From: Acetobacter sp. | GTDB lineage: Bacteria; Pseudomonadota; Alphaproteobacteria; Acetobacterales; Acetobacteraceae | DNA: 64,000 nt | Assembly: GCA_012517935.1 (NCBI GenBank) | Contig: JAAYUA010000055.1 | Span: 1 to 64,000, forward strand | Direction: 5' to 3' | In this document: piece by piece, positions 39,581-50,284 of the stretch | Layout: the number at the start of each line of letters is the position of its first letter | Position numbering within the stretch: position 1 is the stretch's first letter | Program-made: the position numbers and the translations under genes | Notes under the pieces: generated by a model | What the model was told of the DNA's origin: nothing | Seen by the model: the letters and a program-made list of their open reading frames with translations, nothing else | Database searches by the model: none

Positions 39581-39612
39581 ACAAAAAAGCGGGCTCCGAA
39601 GAGACCCGCTTT
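39581..39612 (-). terminator. Terminator of rho
   Basis: Minus: AAAGCGGGTCTCTTCGGAGCCCGCTTTTTTG. Confidence 0.8.
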
Positions 39613-39638
39613 CCATAACCCGAACGCACCGATGAAAA

Positions 39639-40934
39639 TCAGTTGTTCATGGCTTCGAAAAAGTCATTGTTCGATTTGCTGTATTTCAGCTTGTCGAGCA
39701 GGAAGTCCATCGCATCCATCGTGCCCATCGGCGCAAGGATACGACGCAGAACCCACATTTTCGACAATGTTGCACGATCGACCAGCAGCTCTTCCTTACG
39801 TGTGCCGCTCTTCGTGATGTCGATGGCAGGGAATGTGCGCTTGTCAGCTAGCTTACGATCAAGGATCAGCTCGGAGTTACCCGTGCCCTTGAACTCTTCG
39901 AAAATCACCTCATCCATGCGCGAACCGGTGTCGATCAGCGCTGTTGCGATGATGGTCAGGGAGCCACCCTGCTCGATGTTACGAGCCGCACCGAAGAAGC
40001 GCTTCGGACGCTGCAACGCGTTGGCGTCCACACCACCGGTCAGCACCTTGCCCGATGACGGCACGACAGTGTTATAGGCGCGCGCCAGACGTGTGATCGA
40101 ATCAAGAAGAATGACGACATCCCGCTTGTGCTCGACCAGACGCTTGGCTTTTTCCAGAACCATCTCCGCCACCTGAACGTGTCGGGTTGCCGGCTCGTCA
40201 AAGGTGGAGGCAACAACCTCTCCTCTCACGGAACGGGCCATGTCGGTCACTTCTTCCGGACGCTCGTCAATCAGAAGAACGATCAGGAAAACGTCAGGAT
40301 GATTGGCCGTGATGGAGGACGCGATGCTTTGCAGCATCACGGTCTTGCCTGTGCGTGGCGGCGCCACGATCAGGGCGCGCTGTCCCATGCCGATCGGGCT
40401 GACCAAATCAATCACACGCGACGTGAAGTCACGCGGCTGGGTCTTTTTCCCCTTCACCGTGGTTTCCGGCTCCGGTGCAAGTCCCTCGACTTCCATCTGG
40501 AGGCGGCGCTCAGGATAAAGCGGCGTCAGATTGTCAAAATTGATCCGATGACGAACAGATTCAGGCGGCTCGAAATTGATCGAGTTGACCTTGAGCAGCG
40601 AGAAATAGCGTTCTCCGTCACGCGGTGCCCGGATCTGTCCTTCAACCGTATCACCGGTGCGCAGACCAAAGCGACGCACCTGCGTCGGAGAAATATAGAT
40701 ATCATCCGGCCCCGGCAGGAAGTTGGCTTCCGGCGAGCGGAGATAGCCAAAGCCATCAGGCAGGATTTCGAGAGTACCTTCGCCATAAATGGCCTGATCA
40801 TTTTCGGCCAGCGTCTTGAGAATGGCGAACATCATGTCCTGCTTGCGCAGCGAGGAAGCGTTCTCGATATTGAGACTTTCCGCGTACGACAGCAGATCGG
40901 CCGGTGTCTTGGCCTTAAGATCAGCGAGATGCAT
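39639..40934 (-). CDS. rho: Transcription termination factor Rho
   Basis: [44 protein letters not shown]. Confidence 0.97.
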   Translation of the reverse strand: MHLADLKAKTPADLLSYAESLNIENASSLRKQDMMFAILKTLAENDQAIYGEGTLEILPDGFGYLRSPEANFLPGPDDIYISPTQVRRFGLRTGDTVEGQIRAPRDGERYFSLLKVNSINFEPPESVRHRINFDNLTPLYPERRLQMEVEGLAPEPETTVKGKKTQPRDFTSRVIDLVSPIGMGQRALIVAPPRTGKTVMLQSIASSITANHPDVFLIVLLIDERPEEVTDMARSVRGEVVASTFDEPATRHVQVAEMVLEKAKRLVEHKRDVVILLDSITRLARAYNTVVPSSGKVLTGGVDANALQRPKRFFGAARNIEQGGSLTIIATALIDTGSRMDEVIFEEFKGTGNSELILDRKLADKRTFPAIDITKSGTRKEELLVDRATLSKMWVLRRILAPMGTMDAMDFLLDKLKYSKSNNDFFEAMNN

Positions 40935-41195
40935 TCAGATTATGCCTTGGGTGGCCAGCGAAAAAGAGGGGTGTCAGTGCACCTTGTCACGTGACCGCAA
41001 CAAAAGCGGATCTCACGGACATGTCCGGTGGACATCCCGGAACATAGGGTCTGATCACAAAAGGAAGGAAGCCAGACAGTTGTGAAAAACCGTTCAGCCG
41101 GAGAAATGCCTAAACTCTCCCCGCCTGACTGTCAAGCAATCTGCCATCCTCCGGGGAAACGCAGGAAAAACACCTCTGACCGGGTGCTTTCGTGC

Positions 41196-41936
41196 TCATT
41201 CCCCACGCGCTGCCATGATGAGCGATTTCATGTGCGCCACAACGCCCTCCAGCCCGTCAAAAATGGCCTCCCCGATCAGGAAGTGCCCGATATTCAGCTC
41301 AGCTATCTGTGGAAACGCCGCGATCGGAGCCACATTGCCAAAGGTCAGACCATGACCGGCATGGACCTCCAGCCCGACATCAGCCGCAAGACGCGCCCCC
41401 TGCTGCAATCTTTCCAGCTCACCATCCCGTCCGGCTGCCCAGGCACCCGTATGGAGTTCCACAACCTGCGCTCCCGTCAGTGCCGCAGCCTCGATCTGTC
41501 CAGGTTCCGGGTCGATAAACAGCGAGACACGGATCCCGGCGCGTTTCAGTCTTGCCACGACTTCACCCAGGGCAGCCTGTTGTCCAACGACATCCAGACC
41601 ACCTTCCGTCGTGATCTCGGCCCGTCGCTCGGGCACCAGACAGCAGGCATGTGGCCGAAGATCACAAGCCAGCGCCACCATTTCCGATGTCGCGGCCATT
41701 TCCATATTGAGGGGAACCTTCAGCTCATGCCGCAGACGTTGCAGATCGCGGTCACGAATATGCCGCCGATCTTCCCGCAAATGTGCCGTAATCCCGTCCG
41801 CACCACCGCGCACCGCTGCAAACGCGGCCCGCACAGGGTCCGGATGAGTGCCCCCACGTGCATTACGGATCGTCGCAACATGATCGATATTCACACCAAG
41901 ACGCACTGGCGGAAGCAGTTCTTTCACAGACTTCAT
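41196..41936 (-). CDS. pdxJ: Pyridoxine 5'-phosphate synthase
   Basis: [52 protein letters not shown]. Confidence 0.96.
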   Translation of the reverse strand: MKSVKELLPPVRLGVNIDHVATIRNARGGTHPDPVRAAFAAVRGGADGITAHLREDRRHIRDRDLQRLRHELKVPLNMEMAATSEMVALACDLRPHACCLVPERRAEITTEGGLDVVGQQAALGEVVARLKRAGIRVSLFIDPEPGQIEAAALTGAQVVELHTGAWAAGRDGELERLQQGARLAADVGLEVHAGHGLTFGNVAPIAAFPQIAELNIGHFLIGEAIFDGLEGVVAHMKSLIMAARGE

Positions 41937-41947
41937 GATCGACTCCG

Positions 41948-42955
41948 TTACTCTGGCCGCAGATGCGCTTCGGATCTGTTGCGCCCAATCATTGCCGCCA
42001 TTTTCAAGGCTGAAACCAGACTTTCAGGACTTGCAAGACCCTGTCCGGCAATATCGAACGCCGTTCCATGATCCGGCGACGTCCTTACCACCGGCAAACC
42101 AAGTGTCACATTGACACCATGTTCCATATCCAGCGTCTTCAGCGGAATCAGCGCCTGATCATGATACATGCATAAAGCCGCATCATATGTCGTGCGCGCT
42201 GCCGGTGTGAACATCGTATCTGGTGGCATCGGTCCCTTGATATGAAGTCCATCCTTCCGAAGAATGTCGATCGCGGGAGAGATGATCTCGATCTCCTCCC
42301 CCCCCATCAAACCCTCTTCGCCCGCATGAGGGTTCAACCCCGCTACGGCGATCACCGGCGATTTCAGGCCAAAATCGCGCTTCAGAGCTTCTGCCGTTGT
42401 CCGGCATGTTTCGACAATCAGTTCTGTCGTCAATGTCGCCAGCGCCTGACGCAGGGAAACATGCACAGTCACCGGAACGACACGCAATTGTGGGGAAGCC
42501 AGCATCATGACTTCCACGCCGGCCATGTCGCACAACTCCCCCAGAAACTCCGTGTGACCTGGATGAGGAAAACCTGCGGCTTTCAAAACCGCCTTGCTGA
42601 TCGGATTTGTCACGATTGCGGCGGCATGCCCTGACAGAGCCAGTCTTGTTGCCTGCGCAATCGCGTCAATAACCGCCTGTGCATTATGCACATCCGGCTG
42701 ACCCGGCGTCACCGGGGCATTCAGGGGAATTTCCAGAACCGGCAATGCTCCGGAAAAAACCTGCTCTGCCTCGGCCAGATCACCAATCACAGCAACCGGC
42801 ACATCCGAAGCATAAAGTGCAGGATCCCCCGCAACAGCGAACACCACATCCCCTTCGTGAAGAGCACGCCATGCAGCCACCGTGATTTCAGGCCCGATGC
42901 CTGCCGGGTCTCCCATCGTCAGCAGCAAGGGTGACCGGCTGCGGGGCAACGTCAT
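41948..42955 (-). CDS. pdxA: 4-hydroxythreonine-4-phosphate dehydrogenase
   Basis: [65 protein letters not shown]. Confidence 0.96.
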   Translation of the reverse strand: MTLPRSRSPLLLTMGDPAGIGPEITVAAWRALHEGDVVFAVAGDPALYASDVPVAVIGDLAEAEQVFSGALPVLEIPLNAPVTPGQPDVHNAQAVIDAIAQATRLALSGHAAAIVTNPISKAVLKAAGFPHPGHTEFLGELCDMAGVEVMMLASPQLRVVPVTVHVSLRQALATLTTELIVETCRTTAEALKRDFGLKSPVIAVAGLNPHAGEEGLMGGEEIEIISPAIDILRKDGLHIKGPMPPDTMFTPAARTTYDAALCMYHDQALIPLKTLDMEHGVNVTLGLPVVRTSPDHGTAFDIAGQGLASPESLVSALKMAAMIGRNRSEAHLRPE

Positions 42956-44379
42956 GCCTTCTTGCCTGTTTCCGTCAGCCCTTCCGATGTCACATGCCCC
43001 AGAACCTGCAGCACACGAACCCATGAACGTGCCCCTTTTTTGAATGAAGACAGGTCATATTTCTCGTTGGGGGAATGAATCCGGTCATCATCCAGACCAA
43101 AACCGATCAGAAGCGATTGCAGCCCCAGAATGGTCTGCATATCTCCGACAACCGGGATCGATCCACCACAACCTGTGACAACGGCCTCGACGCCCCACTC
43201 ATCTTTCAGGGCACCCAGAGCCAGTTGCAAGGCAGGCAAAGTATCGGGAACGACACTGGCGCACGAACCGCCATGCGCGACAAACTCGGCCCGGCAGTCC
43301 GAGGGCAAAAAGGCCTGAATCCGCGCACGGAATTCGGCACGTATTTTTTCAGGGTCCTGCGTCCCGACAAGACGGAAGGAAACTTTGGCCGATGCCTTCG
43401 CCGGAAGGACAGTCTTGAAACCGTCGCCCGCATATCCCCCGGTAATGCCGTTGATTTCACAGGTTGGCCGCGCCCAGATCTGCTCCAAGGCGGTATATCC
43501 CTTTTCTCCGCCCGGTTCAGAAAGACCGAACGGTCCGAGAATCGCCGCATCGTCGAGGCCGATTTCTTTCCACTGCGCCCGCAGAGTGTCAGGAAGATCC
43601 GGAACCCCGTCATAAAATCCCGGAAGGGTGATCCGTCCTGTGTCCCGGTCGCGCAGGCTGGCCAGCGCATGGCACAGCACTTCAATCGGGTTGCGTGCAG
43701 CATTTCCGAACATGCCGGAATGAAGATCGCAGGACGATGCGTGAATGGTGACTTCCTCACCACAAAGACCACGCAGCATCGCCGTAATCGCCGGACGGCC
43801 GGGACCAGGCATCCCCGTGTCACAAATCAGCGCTATATCCGCCTTCAGATCATCTTTCCGGGAGGCCAGAAAACCGGGGAGATGCTCGCCTCCGCTTTCT
43901 TCCTCTCCTTCGATGACAAACGTCACACCCACCGGAAGTCCGCCAGTCACGTCAATCAACGCACGGCAGGCTTCGACAAATGTCATCACCTGACCCTTGT
44001 CATCAGCTGCTCCTCTGGCAACGATCTCTTCCGATCCATCCGGACGTTTTTTCAGAATTGGCTCAAATGGCGGCGAATCCCACAAAGCCAGCGGATCGAC
44101 CGGCTGAACATCATAATGGCCATAAAACAGCACATGCGGTGCTCCTGCCGGACCATCGCGACGCGCCAGAACGACCGGATGGCCACCTGTCGGGCAGATT
44201 TCGGTCGCAAAGCCCATGGATGTCAGATCTGCTGACAACCATTCTGCCGCAGCCTGACAATCCATGGCATGGGCAGGCTGCGCCGAGATGCTGGGAATAC
44301 GCAGGAAAGCGAACAGGCGCTCCAGACAGGCATCAGATGTTTCATCCAGTCTGCGAAGCACGACATCAATATCAGACAT
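42952..44379 (-). CDS. M20-family dipeptidase
   Basis: [45 protein letters not shown]. Confidence 0.93.
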   Translation of the reverse strand: MSDIDVVLRRLDETSDACLERLFAFLRIPSISAQPAHAMDCQAAAEWLSADLTSMGFATEICPTGGHPVVLARRDGPAGAPHVLFYGHYDVQPVDPLALWDSPPFEPILKKRPDGSEEIVARGAADDKGQVMTFVEACRALIDVTGGLPVGVTFVIEGEEESGGEHLPGFLASRKDDLKADIALICDTGMPGPGRPAITAMLRGLCGEEVTIHASSCDLHSGMFGNAARNPIEVLCHALASLRDRDTGRITLPGFYDGVPDLPDTLRAQWKEIGLDDAAILGPFGLSEPGGEKGYTALEQIWARPTCEINGITGGYAGDGFKTVLPAKASAKVSFRLVGTQDPEKIRAEFRARIQAFLPSDCRAEFVAHGGSCASVVPDTLPALQLALGALKDEWGVEAVVTGCGGSIPVVGDMQTILGLQSLLIGFGLDDDRIHSPNEKYDLSSFKKGARSWVRVLQVLGHVTSEGLTETGKKA

Positions 44380-44471
44380 AATTCCACGTTTCCCCTGTGA
44401 CCCAACCGGGTTTCATCCCACGAAAATAACGCAGGATCACCTAAGGCCCAAACTCCTGCGTGACAGATACG

Positions 44472-44503
44472 AAAAGGGCCGGAGCATTGCTGCTCCGGCC
44501 CCT
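44472..44503 (-). terminator. Terminator of TonB-cluster operon
   Basis: AAGGGGCCGGAGCAgcaaTGCTCCGGCCCTTTTC on minus strand, downstream of TPR gene. Confidence 0.8.
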
Positions 44504-44528
44504 TGACGATCTCTTGTCTGAAATGACC

Positions 44529-45770
44529 TCAGCCCGCTTTCTGTGCAGTCTGCTGTCCGCTCTTCAGCTTCAGAATCCAGAGCTGGGCAATATCGCTTGC
44601 GCCGTTATCACCCTCGACCGTCTCAAAGACTGCAATAGCGTCCTTGGTACGACCGGCATCTTTCAGAGCCATGGCTTTACGCAGCTTCGACACATTCATG
44701 TCGAACGGGCCTTTTTTCAGTCCCTCATCAATCAGCGCCACGCCTTTATCCACATCGCCAAAAGAGACGTAGTTATAACCGGCGGTAATCAATGCGTTTC
44801 CGTTCGGCGCTTTCGGAGCAGCAGCTGCTTCGGCATCGATGGATGCTTTCTTGTCAGCAACAGCCTTCACGATCATGGCCTTGAGGCGTGCTTCACGCGC
44901 AGCGCCAGTATCTTTCCCCAGAATACCAGCGGCATAGCAGCTGTTCATCAGATTCAGCGCAACCTGAGGAAGTCCTGCCTGCATGGCCATTTCGGTCATG
45001 TCCATGCATTCATCAGGCTTTGTCAGATTTCCGGCAGCCAGACGAATACGATAAACATCAAGCTGCAACGCAGGCGGCAGCTTGTCGTTCGTCACCAGCC
45101 CATGCAGCAACTGCGCCCAATATTCCGGCTTCGGATAATAGGTCGCCAGCAGAACATAGGTATGGGTCAGACCAGCTTCATCATTCAGCTGTTTCTGGCA
45201 GGTCGCCAGAAGCTGCAACTGGTTCTCCGGCGGCGTCTTCTTTGCCTTCAGATCAGCATCAATGACTTTTTTCTGTGCAGCCGCAGCATTCTTGAAATCA
45301 TTCTGGAGATAATAGGACTGGATCAGCGTCGTTTCGACGGCTGGATTTGGCCCAATTTCCTTCAGATAACGCTGTGAAGCCGCCACTGCCGTCGCATAAT
45401 CCTTCGCACCATAAGCCATGGTCGCTTCGGCCATGAGCATCTGGCCTTTTGTAGCCTTTGGCGTACGCGGAGATGCAATCAGGACATCATAAGCCTTGAT
45501 CGCAGCACTGGCATCGCCCGACTGCGCTGCAATGGCGGCGCGCATCTGGGCAATGGTGTAGTCATCGTAGTCGCTTCTACCTGAAACAGCTGCGGCCTTG
45601 TCCACCTGAGCCATGGCGCCTTTGTAATTATGGGCGCCCAAAGCGTTCTGAGCAGCCTGAAGATCCTGACCAACCGTGCGGTTCAGAACATCTGCGGCGA
45701 CTGCAGGAACGGCGAATGTAGAGAATGTAACGCCAGCAACAAGCAGCAGACGTGACAGAGAAGACGACAT
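44529..45770 (-). CDS. Secreted TPR-like protein in the TonB/ExbBD cluster
   Basis: Signal peptide MSSSLSRLLLVAGVTFSTFAVPAVA then repeated alpha-helical repeats. Confidence 0.75.
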   Translation of the reverse strand: MSSSLSRLLLVAGVTFSTFAVPAVAADVLNRTVGQDLQAAQNALGAHNYKGAMAQVDKAAAVSGRSDYDDYTIAQMRAAIAAQSGDASAAIKAYDVLIASPRTPKATKGQMLMAEATMAYGAKDYATAVAASQRYLKEIGPNPAVETTLIQSYYLQNDFKNAAAAQKKVIDADLKAKKTPPENQLQLLATCQKQLNDEAGLTHTYVLLATYYPKPEYWAQLLHGLVTNDKLPPALQLDVYRIRLAAGNLTKPDECMDMTEMAMQAGLPQVALNLMNSCYAAGILGKDTGAAREARLKAMIVKAVADKKASIDAEAAAAPKAPNGNALITAGYNYVSFGDVDKGVALIDEGLKKGPFDMNVSKLRKAMALKDAGRTKDAIAVFETVEGDNGASDIAQLWILKLKSGQQTAQKAG

Positions 45771-45774
45771 CAGA

Positions 45775-46212
45775 TCACTGTCCTTCCATGAACTGGTCCT
45801 GACCGACAATACCGAGCTTTGTAATGCCAAGACGTTGTGCATCGGCAAGAACATGAGCCACAGTCTTGTAATCTGCAAGACGGTTCGGATGGATATGCAT
45901 TTCCGGCTGGTCCGGCATCGCCGCAGCCTGAGAGAAACGTTACTGGAGTTCCGGCTCACTCATGACCGGCGTTCCATTCCACGTAACGGTGTTGTCAAAA
46001 TCGATCGCAACCGTGACAACCTGCGGATCCGGCGCATTTGACGGCGGAGGATTACCCTGCGGCAGGTCCAGTGAAACGGAATGTGTCTGCAACGGAATCG
46101 TAATGATGAGCATGATCAGCAGAACAAGCATCACGTCGATCAGTGGAGTCGTGTTGATATCGACAATGCCTTCGTCTTCGGTCGCGCTCTCCGATCCGAC
46201 ATTCATGCCCAT
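45775..46212 (-). pseudogene. ExbD-like biopolymer transporter (second copy) interrupted by an in-frame TAA
   Basis: MGMNVGSESATEDEGIVDINTTPLIDVMLVLLIM...PVMSEPELQ*RFSQAAAMPDQPEMHIHPNRLADYKTVAHVLADAQRLGITKLGIVGQDQFMEGQ*; TAA at 45940-45942, same frame on both sides. Confidence 0.85.
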
Positions 46213-46324
46213 AACAAAATCTCTTTCCCGATAGTGATCTCAGAACCGCCCGAAAGAGCGGAGAATGGGGACTGGCCCGCTCCGACCAGCCGCAGGATGC
46301 GAACCGGAAGAAGCGGGAAACAGG

Positions 46325-46747
46325 TCACGAGTGGGGCTGCTCGGTGATGAAGTCGATGCGGTAGATCCCTGCCTCCTGACAGATCGCAACCAGCTTTCCG
46401 ACTGCCTCATAACGGGCTTGCCCATCACCACGGATCATCACCTGCGGCTGAGGCTTCATGACAGCGACCTTCTCAAGACGCGCGAGCAGATCGTCTCGGC
46501 TCTTGATGGGCGTCTCGTTCCAGTATGCCTGTCCTTCGGCCGTAACCGCCAGAGTAACATTCCCTGGCTTGATCTTGCTGGGCTGGTTCGCATCCTTCGG
46601 CAGAGTCACCTTCACCGAGTGGGTAGCCACAGGGATGGTGATCAGAAAGATGATCAACAGCACCAGCATGACGTCAACGAGTGGTGTCGTGTTAATGGCG
46701 GATACGACCTCGTCTTCGTCGCCACCGCCTCCGACAGACATCCCCAT
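46325..46747 (-). CDS. exbD: ExbD-family biopolymer transport protein
   Basis: EVVSAINTTPLVDVMLVLLIIFLITIPVATHSVKVTLP. Confidence 0.93.
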   Translation of the reverse strand: MGMSVGGGGDEDEVVSAINTTPLVDVMLVLLIIFLITIPVATHSVKVTLPKDANQPSKIKPGNVTLAVTAEGQAYWNETPIKSRDDLLARLEKVAVMKPQPQVMIRGDGQARYEAVGKLVAICQEAGIYRIDFITEQPHS

Positions 46748-46749
46748 GA

Positions 46750-47826
46750 TCAGGCTACCCGTTCGGAAGTGGTGATCGTGGTCGGGGAGTGATCCGGACG
46801 GACAACGATCGGATCATGGGCAACGCCATGACGAACACCACCAATCAGGATGGACTGAAGATCAGCAGCGAAGTTACGGATCTTGTCCATTGCACCCTTG
46901 TTACGACGAACCAGCAGGTTGTAACCCAGAACCGCAGGAACAGCTGTTCCAAGACCAATCGCGGTCATGATCAGGGATTCACCAACCGGACCCGCAACCT
47001 TGTCGATCGAAGCCTGTCCTGCAATGCCGATGGCGGTCAGAGCGTGATAGATACCCCAAACGGTTCCGAACAGACCCACGAACGGAGACGTCGAACCAAC
47101 CGTTCCAAGGAACGCCAGACCACCCTGCAGGCTGCCCTGAATGGTGTCGACGGAACGCTGGATCTGGGATGAAGTCCAGTCACCAAGTTCGATGGATTCC
47201 TGCATCGTGCCTTCATGGTGCTCAGCAGCAACAATGCCGGTCTCAGCAATATAACGGAACGGAGAACGCTTGTTCAGGGAAGCAGCACCTTCCTGCAGGG
47301 AAGATTTCGTCCAGAATTTCTGTCCAGCTTCCTTCGCAGAAGCAAGAACGCGTGCCTGCTCAATAAACTTCGTGATCATGATGTACCATGTGCCAACGGA
47401 CATGATGACCATGATGACGAGAACGCCACGAGCGATAATATCGCCGTTCGCCCACAGAGCGCCAAGACCATAAGGATTGCCCTGAGGAGCAGCCTTTGCT
47501 GCATCGTCAGCAATCGGGGTCGCGCTTACGGTGTTTTCTGCTGCAGGTGCAGCTGCGTCGGCAGCAGGAGCTGCATCGGCGGGAGCTTCAGCAGCCGGAG
47601 CCGGAGCAGCGTCAGCAGGGGCGGCATCGGCAGGAGCTTCGGCAGCAGGAGCAGCAGGAGCTTCAGCGGCCGGGGCTTCGGCAGCAGGAGCAGCCGTGTC
47701 AGCCGGAGCGTCAGCTGCTGTCTGTGCATCCTGAGCAAATGCAGCGACTGGGGCTGCAACGCTCAGCGCCATCGCCAGCGCAGGAATTGCCAGAGCCGGA
47801 ACGGAAAGGCGGGACACTCGCGTCAT
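46750..47826 (-). CDS. exbB: MotA/TolQ/ExbB proton-channel protein with Ala/Pro-rich periplasmic N-terminus
   Basis: Signal peptide, APAAEAPADAAPA low complexity, GGLAFLGTVGSTSPFVGLFGTVWGIYHALTAIG. Confidence 0.92.
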   Translation of the reverse strand: MTRVSRLSVPALAIPALAMALSVAAPVAAFAQDAQTAADAPADTAAPAAEAPAAEAPAAPAAEAPADAAPADAAPAPAAEAPADAAPAADAAAPAAENTVSATPIADDAAKAAPQGNPYGLGALWANGDIIARGVLVIMVIMSVGTWYIMITKFIEQARVLASAKEAGQKFWTKSSLQEGAASLNKRSPFRYIAETGIVAAEHHEGTMQESIELGDWTSSQIQRSVDTIQGSLQGGLAFLGTVGSTSPFVGLFGTVWGIYHALTAIGIAGQASIDKVAGPVGESLIMTAIGLGTAVPAVLGYNLLVRRNKGAMDKIRNFAADLQSILIGGVRHGVAHDPIVVRPDHSPTTITTSERVA

Positions 47827-47929
47827 ATTAATCCAAATCCTCGTTAATTCAGTCGCTTCAGGCACTACTGCCAGCCGCGAAGGTGGGTGCTGTCGGGGCG
47901 CTCCCTGAATGAGACCCCGACCTGATATC

Positions 47930-48583
<654 letters not shown>

Positions 48584-49051
48584 GTTGAAACCTCCTCGCA
48601 CGTCTTCTTGCACCGGCCCCCGGCGCCTGAAAAACGCCTCTGGCGACCTCAGGACACGCAAATGCCACGCGCTGGCAAAGCCACGCGCCTGCCTCCGGAC
48701 ATGGAGACATTGGCGCAGGCAAAGCACCGCTGAACACATTTGGAGGATTGAGGCGGGAAGATGTCAAGCAAGTTATGCTTCGGAATAAAAACGCTCACTT
48801 TTCAATCAATAAGCACAAAAGTTACGCATTATTCATATTGCTTCTGAATCGGCTGCAAACCGCCGTGAAATGCAGTTTTCACAGACCTGATCCACCATTT
48901 GTGCTGATGGAAGAGGCGGTGAATATTGATGTCAAATCGTAACAAATAAAATTCGATTCACGTGCGCACAAAAAAGCAACCAATCAGGATTCCCGGAATC
49001 TCCTCCCGCCACCCGTCATTACGCACAAAATCTTTCGACACCCTGAATATG

Positions 49052-49076
49052 CAAAATCCCGCCGGAGCGGGATTTC
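49052..49076 (-). terminator. Stem-loop after prfB
   Basis: AAATCCCGC-tcc-GGCGGGATTTTGC on minus strand. Confidence 0.55.
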
Positions 49077-49119
49077 GACATGAAATAGACAGGGGCTTAC
49101 GTGGCAGGCCACGGAGGGA

Positions 49120-50251
49120 TCACAAGGCTGAAGCGCTTGCTTCCGACCGGGTCGCGCCAACACGGGCAGCAAGAGCTGCCGCCATGAAATCATCCAGGGC
49201 ACCATCCAGAACTGCGTCAGGATTGCCTTTTTCGACGCCAGTCCGCAGATCCTTAACCATCTGATAAGGTGCCAGAACATAAGAGCGAATCTGATGTCCC
49301 CAGCCGATATCGGTCTTCGCCGCTTCTGTCTGCGCGGCAGCCGCCTCACGACGCTGCAACTCGGCCTCATACATACGGGCTTTCAGCATTCCCATGGCCG
49401 TCGCACGGTTGCGATGCTGCGAACGGTCCGTCTGGCACGCAACCACAATCCCTGTGGGAATATGAGTGATACGAATGGCCGATTCCGTCTTGTTAACGTG
49501 CTGACCGCCCGCACCTGAAGCGCGGAAAGTATCAACTTTAAGATCGGATTCGTTGATCTCGATCTCGATGGAATCATCGACAACCGGATAAACCCAGACA
49601 GAGGCAAAAGACGTCTGTCGGCGTGCTGCCGCGTCAAACGGGGAAATACGCACCAGACGGTGCACACCGGCTTCCGTCTTCAACCAGCCATAGGCATTGG
49701 GGCCGGAAACCTGCAACGTCACGGATTTCAGACCGGCCTGTTCGCCTTCCGAGCTTTCCATGATGCTTATTTTATAGCCATGTGCCTCGGACCAGCGCGA
49801 ATACATGCGCAGAAGCATCTCGGCCCAATCCTGAGCCTCCGTGCCGCCGGCTCCGGCGTTGATTTCCATATAACAGTCGTTGGAATCCGCTTCACCCGAC
49901 AGGAGGCTCTCGGTTTCACGACGTTTAGCTTCATCTGCAAGACGACGCAGGGCTGTCAGGCCCTCAGCAACCATGGCTCCGTCATCTTCGTCTTCCGCCA
50001 TGGCGATCAGATCGAGCGTATCTGCAACTTCCGTTTCCAGAGCGCACACACCATCGACCTGTCCGGCCAGCAGGGTGCGCTCCCGCATCAGCTTCTGAGC
50101 AGCTTCCGCGTCATTCCACAGCTCCGGGTCTTCGACCCGATTATTCAGTTCAGCGAGACGTTCCTGGGCGACATCCCAGTCAAAGATGCCTCCTCAGCAG
50201 CGCCACCGACTGCTTGATCTGTTCGTTAAGGGCTTCCGTCTCCGCCGACAT
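49120..50251 (-). CDS. prfB: Peptide chain release factor 2 with programmed +1 frameshift
   Basis: GAGGTEAQDWAEMLLRMYSRW, RASGAGGQHVNKTESAIRITHIPTG. Short leader ORF MSAETEALNEQIKQSVALLRRHL ends at CTT TGA C (TGA 50180-50182) preceded by AGGAGG; +1 reading gives LDWDVAQERLAELNNRVEDPELW. Confidence 0.96.
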
Positions 50252-50284
50252 GCAGACGAACTCCATGAAAATTGAGGGACGGCT

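Noticed and set aside
41082-42071. 329-aa plus-strand ORF
   Set aside because: Antisense to pdxJ/pdxA; shadow ORF composition.
43075-44235. 386-aa plus-strand ORF
   Set aside because: Antisense to the well-supported M20 dipeptidase; no recognisable domain.
44460-45377. 305-aa plus-strand ORF
   Set aside because: Antisense to the TPR gene and begins inside its terminator.
47530-47740. Short tandem-like repeats considered as a CRISPR array
   Set aside because: Units are codon-level Ala/Pro/Glu repeats inside exbB, without uniform repeats and unique spacers.
47215-47847. Ser/Arg/Gly-rich 210-aa ORF opposite exbB
   Set aside because: Product of the Ala/Pro-codon repeat read on the other strand, not a real protein.
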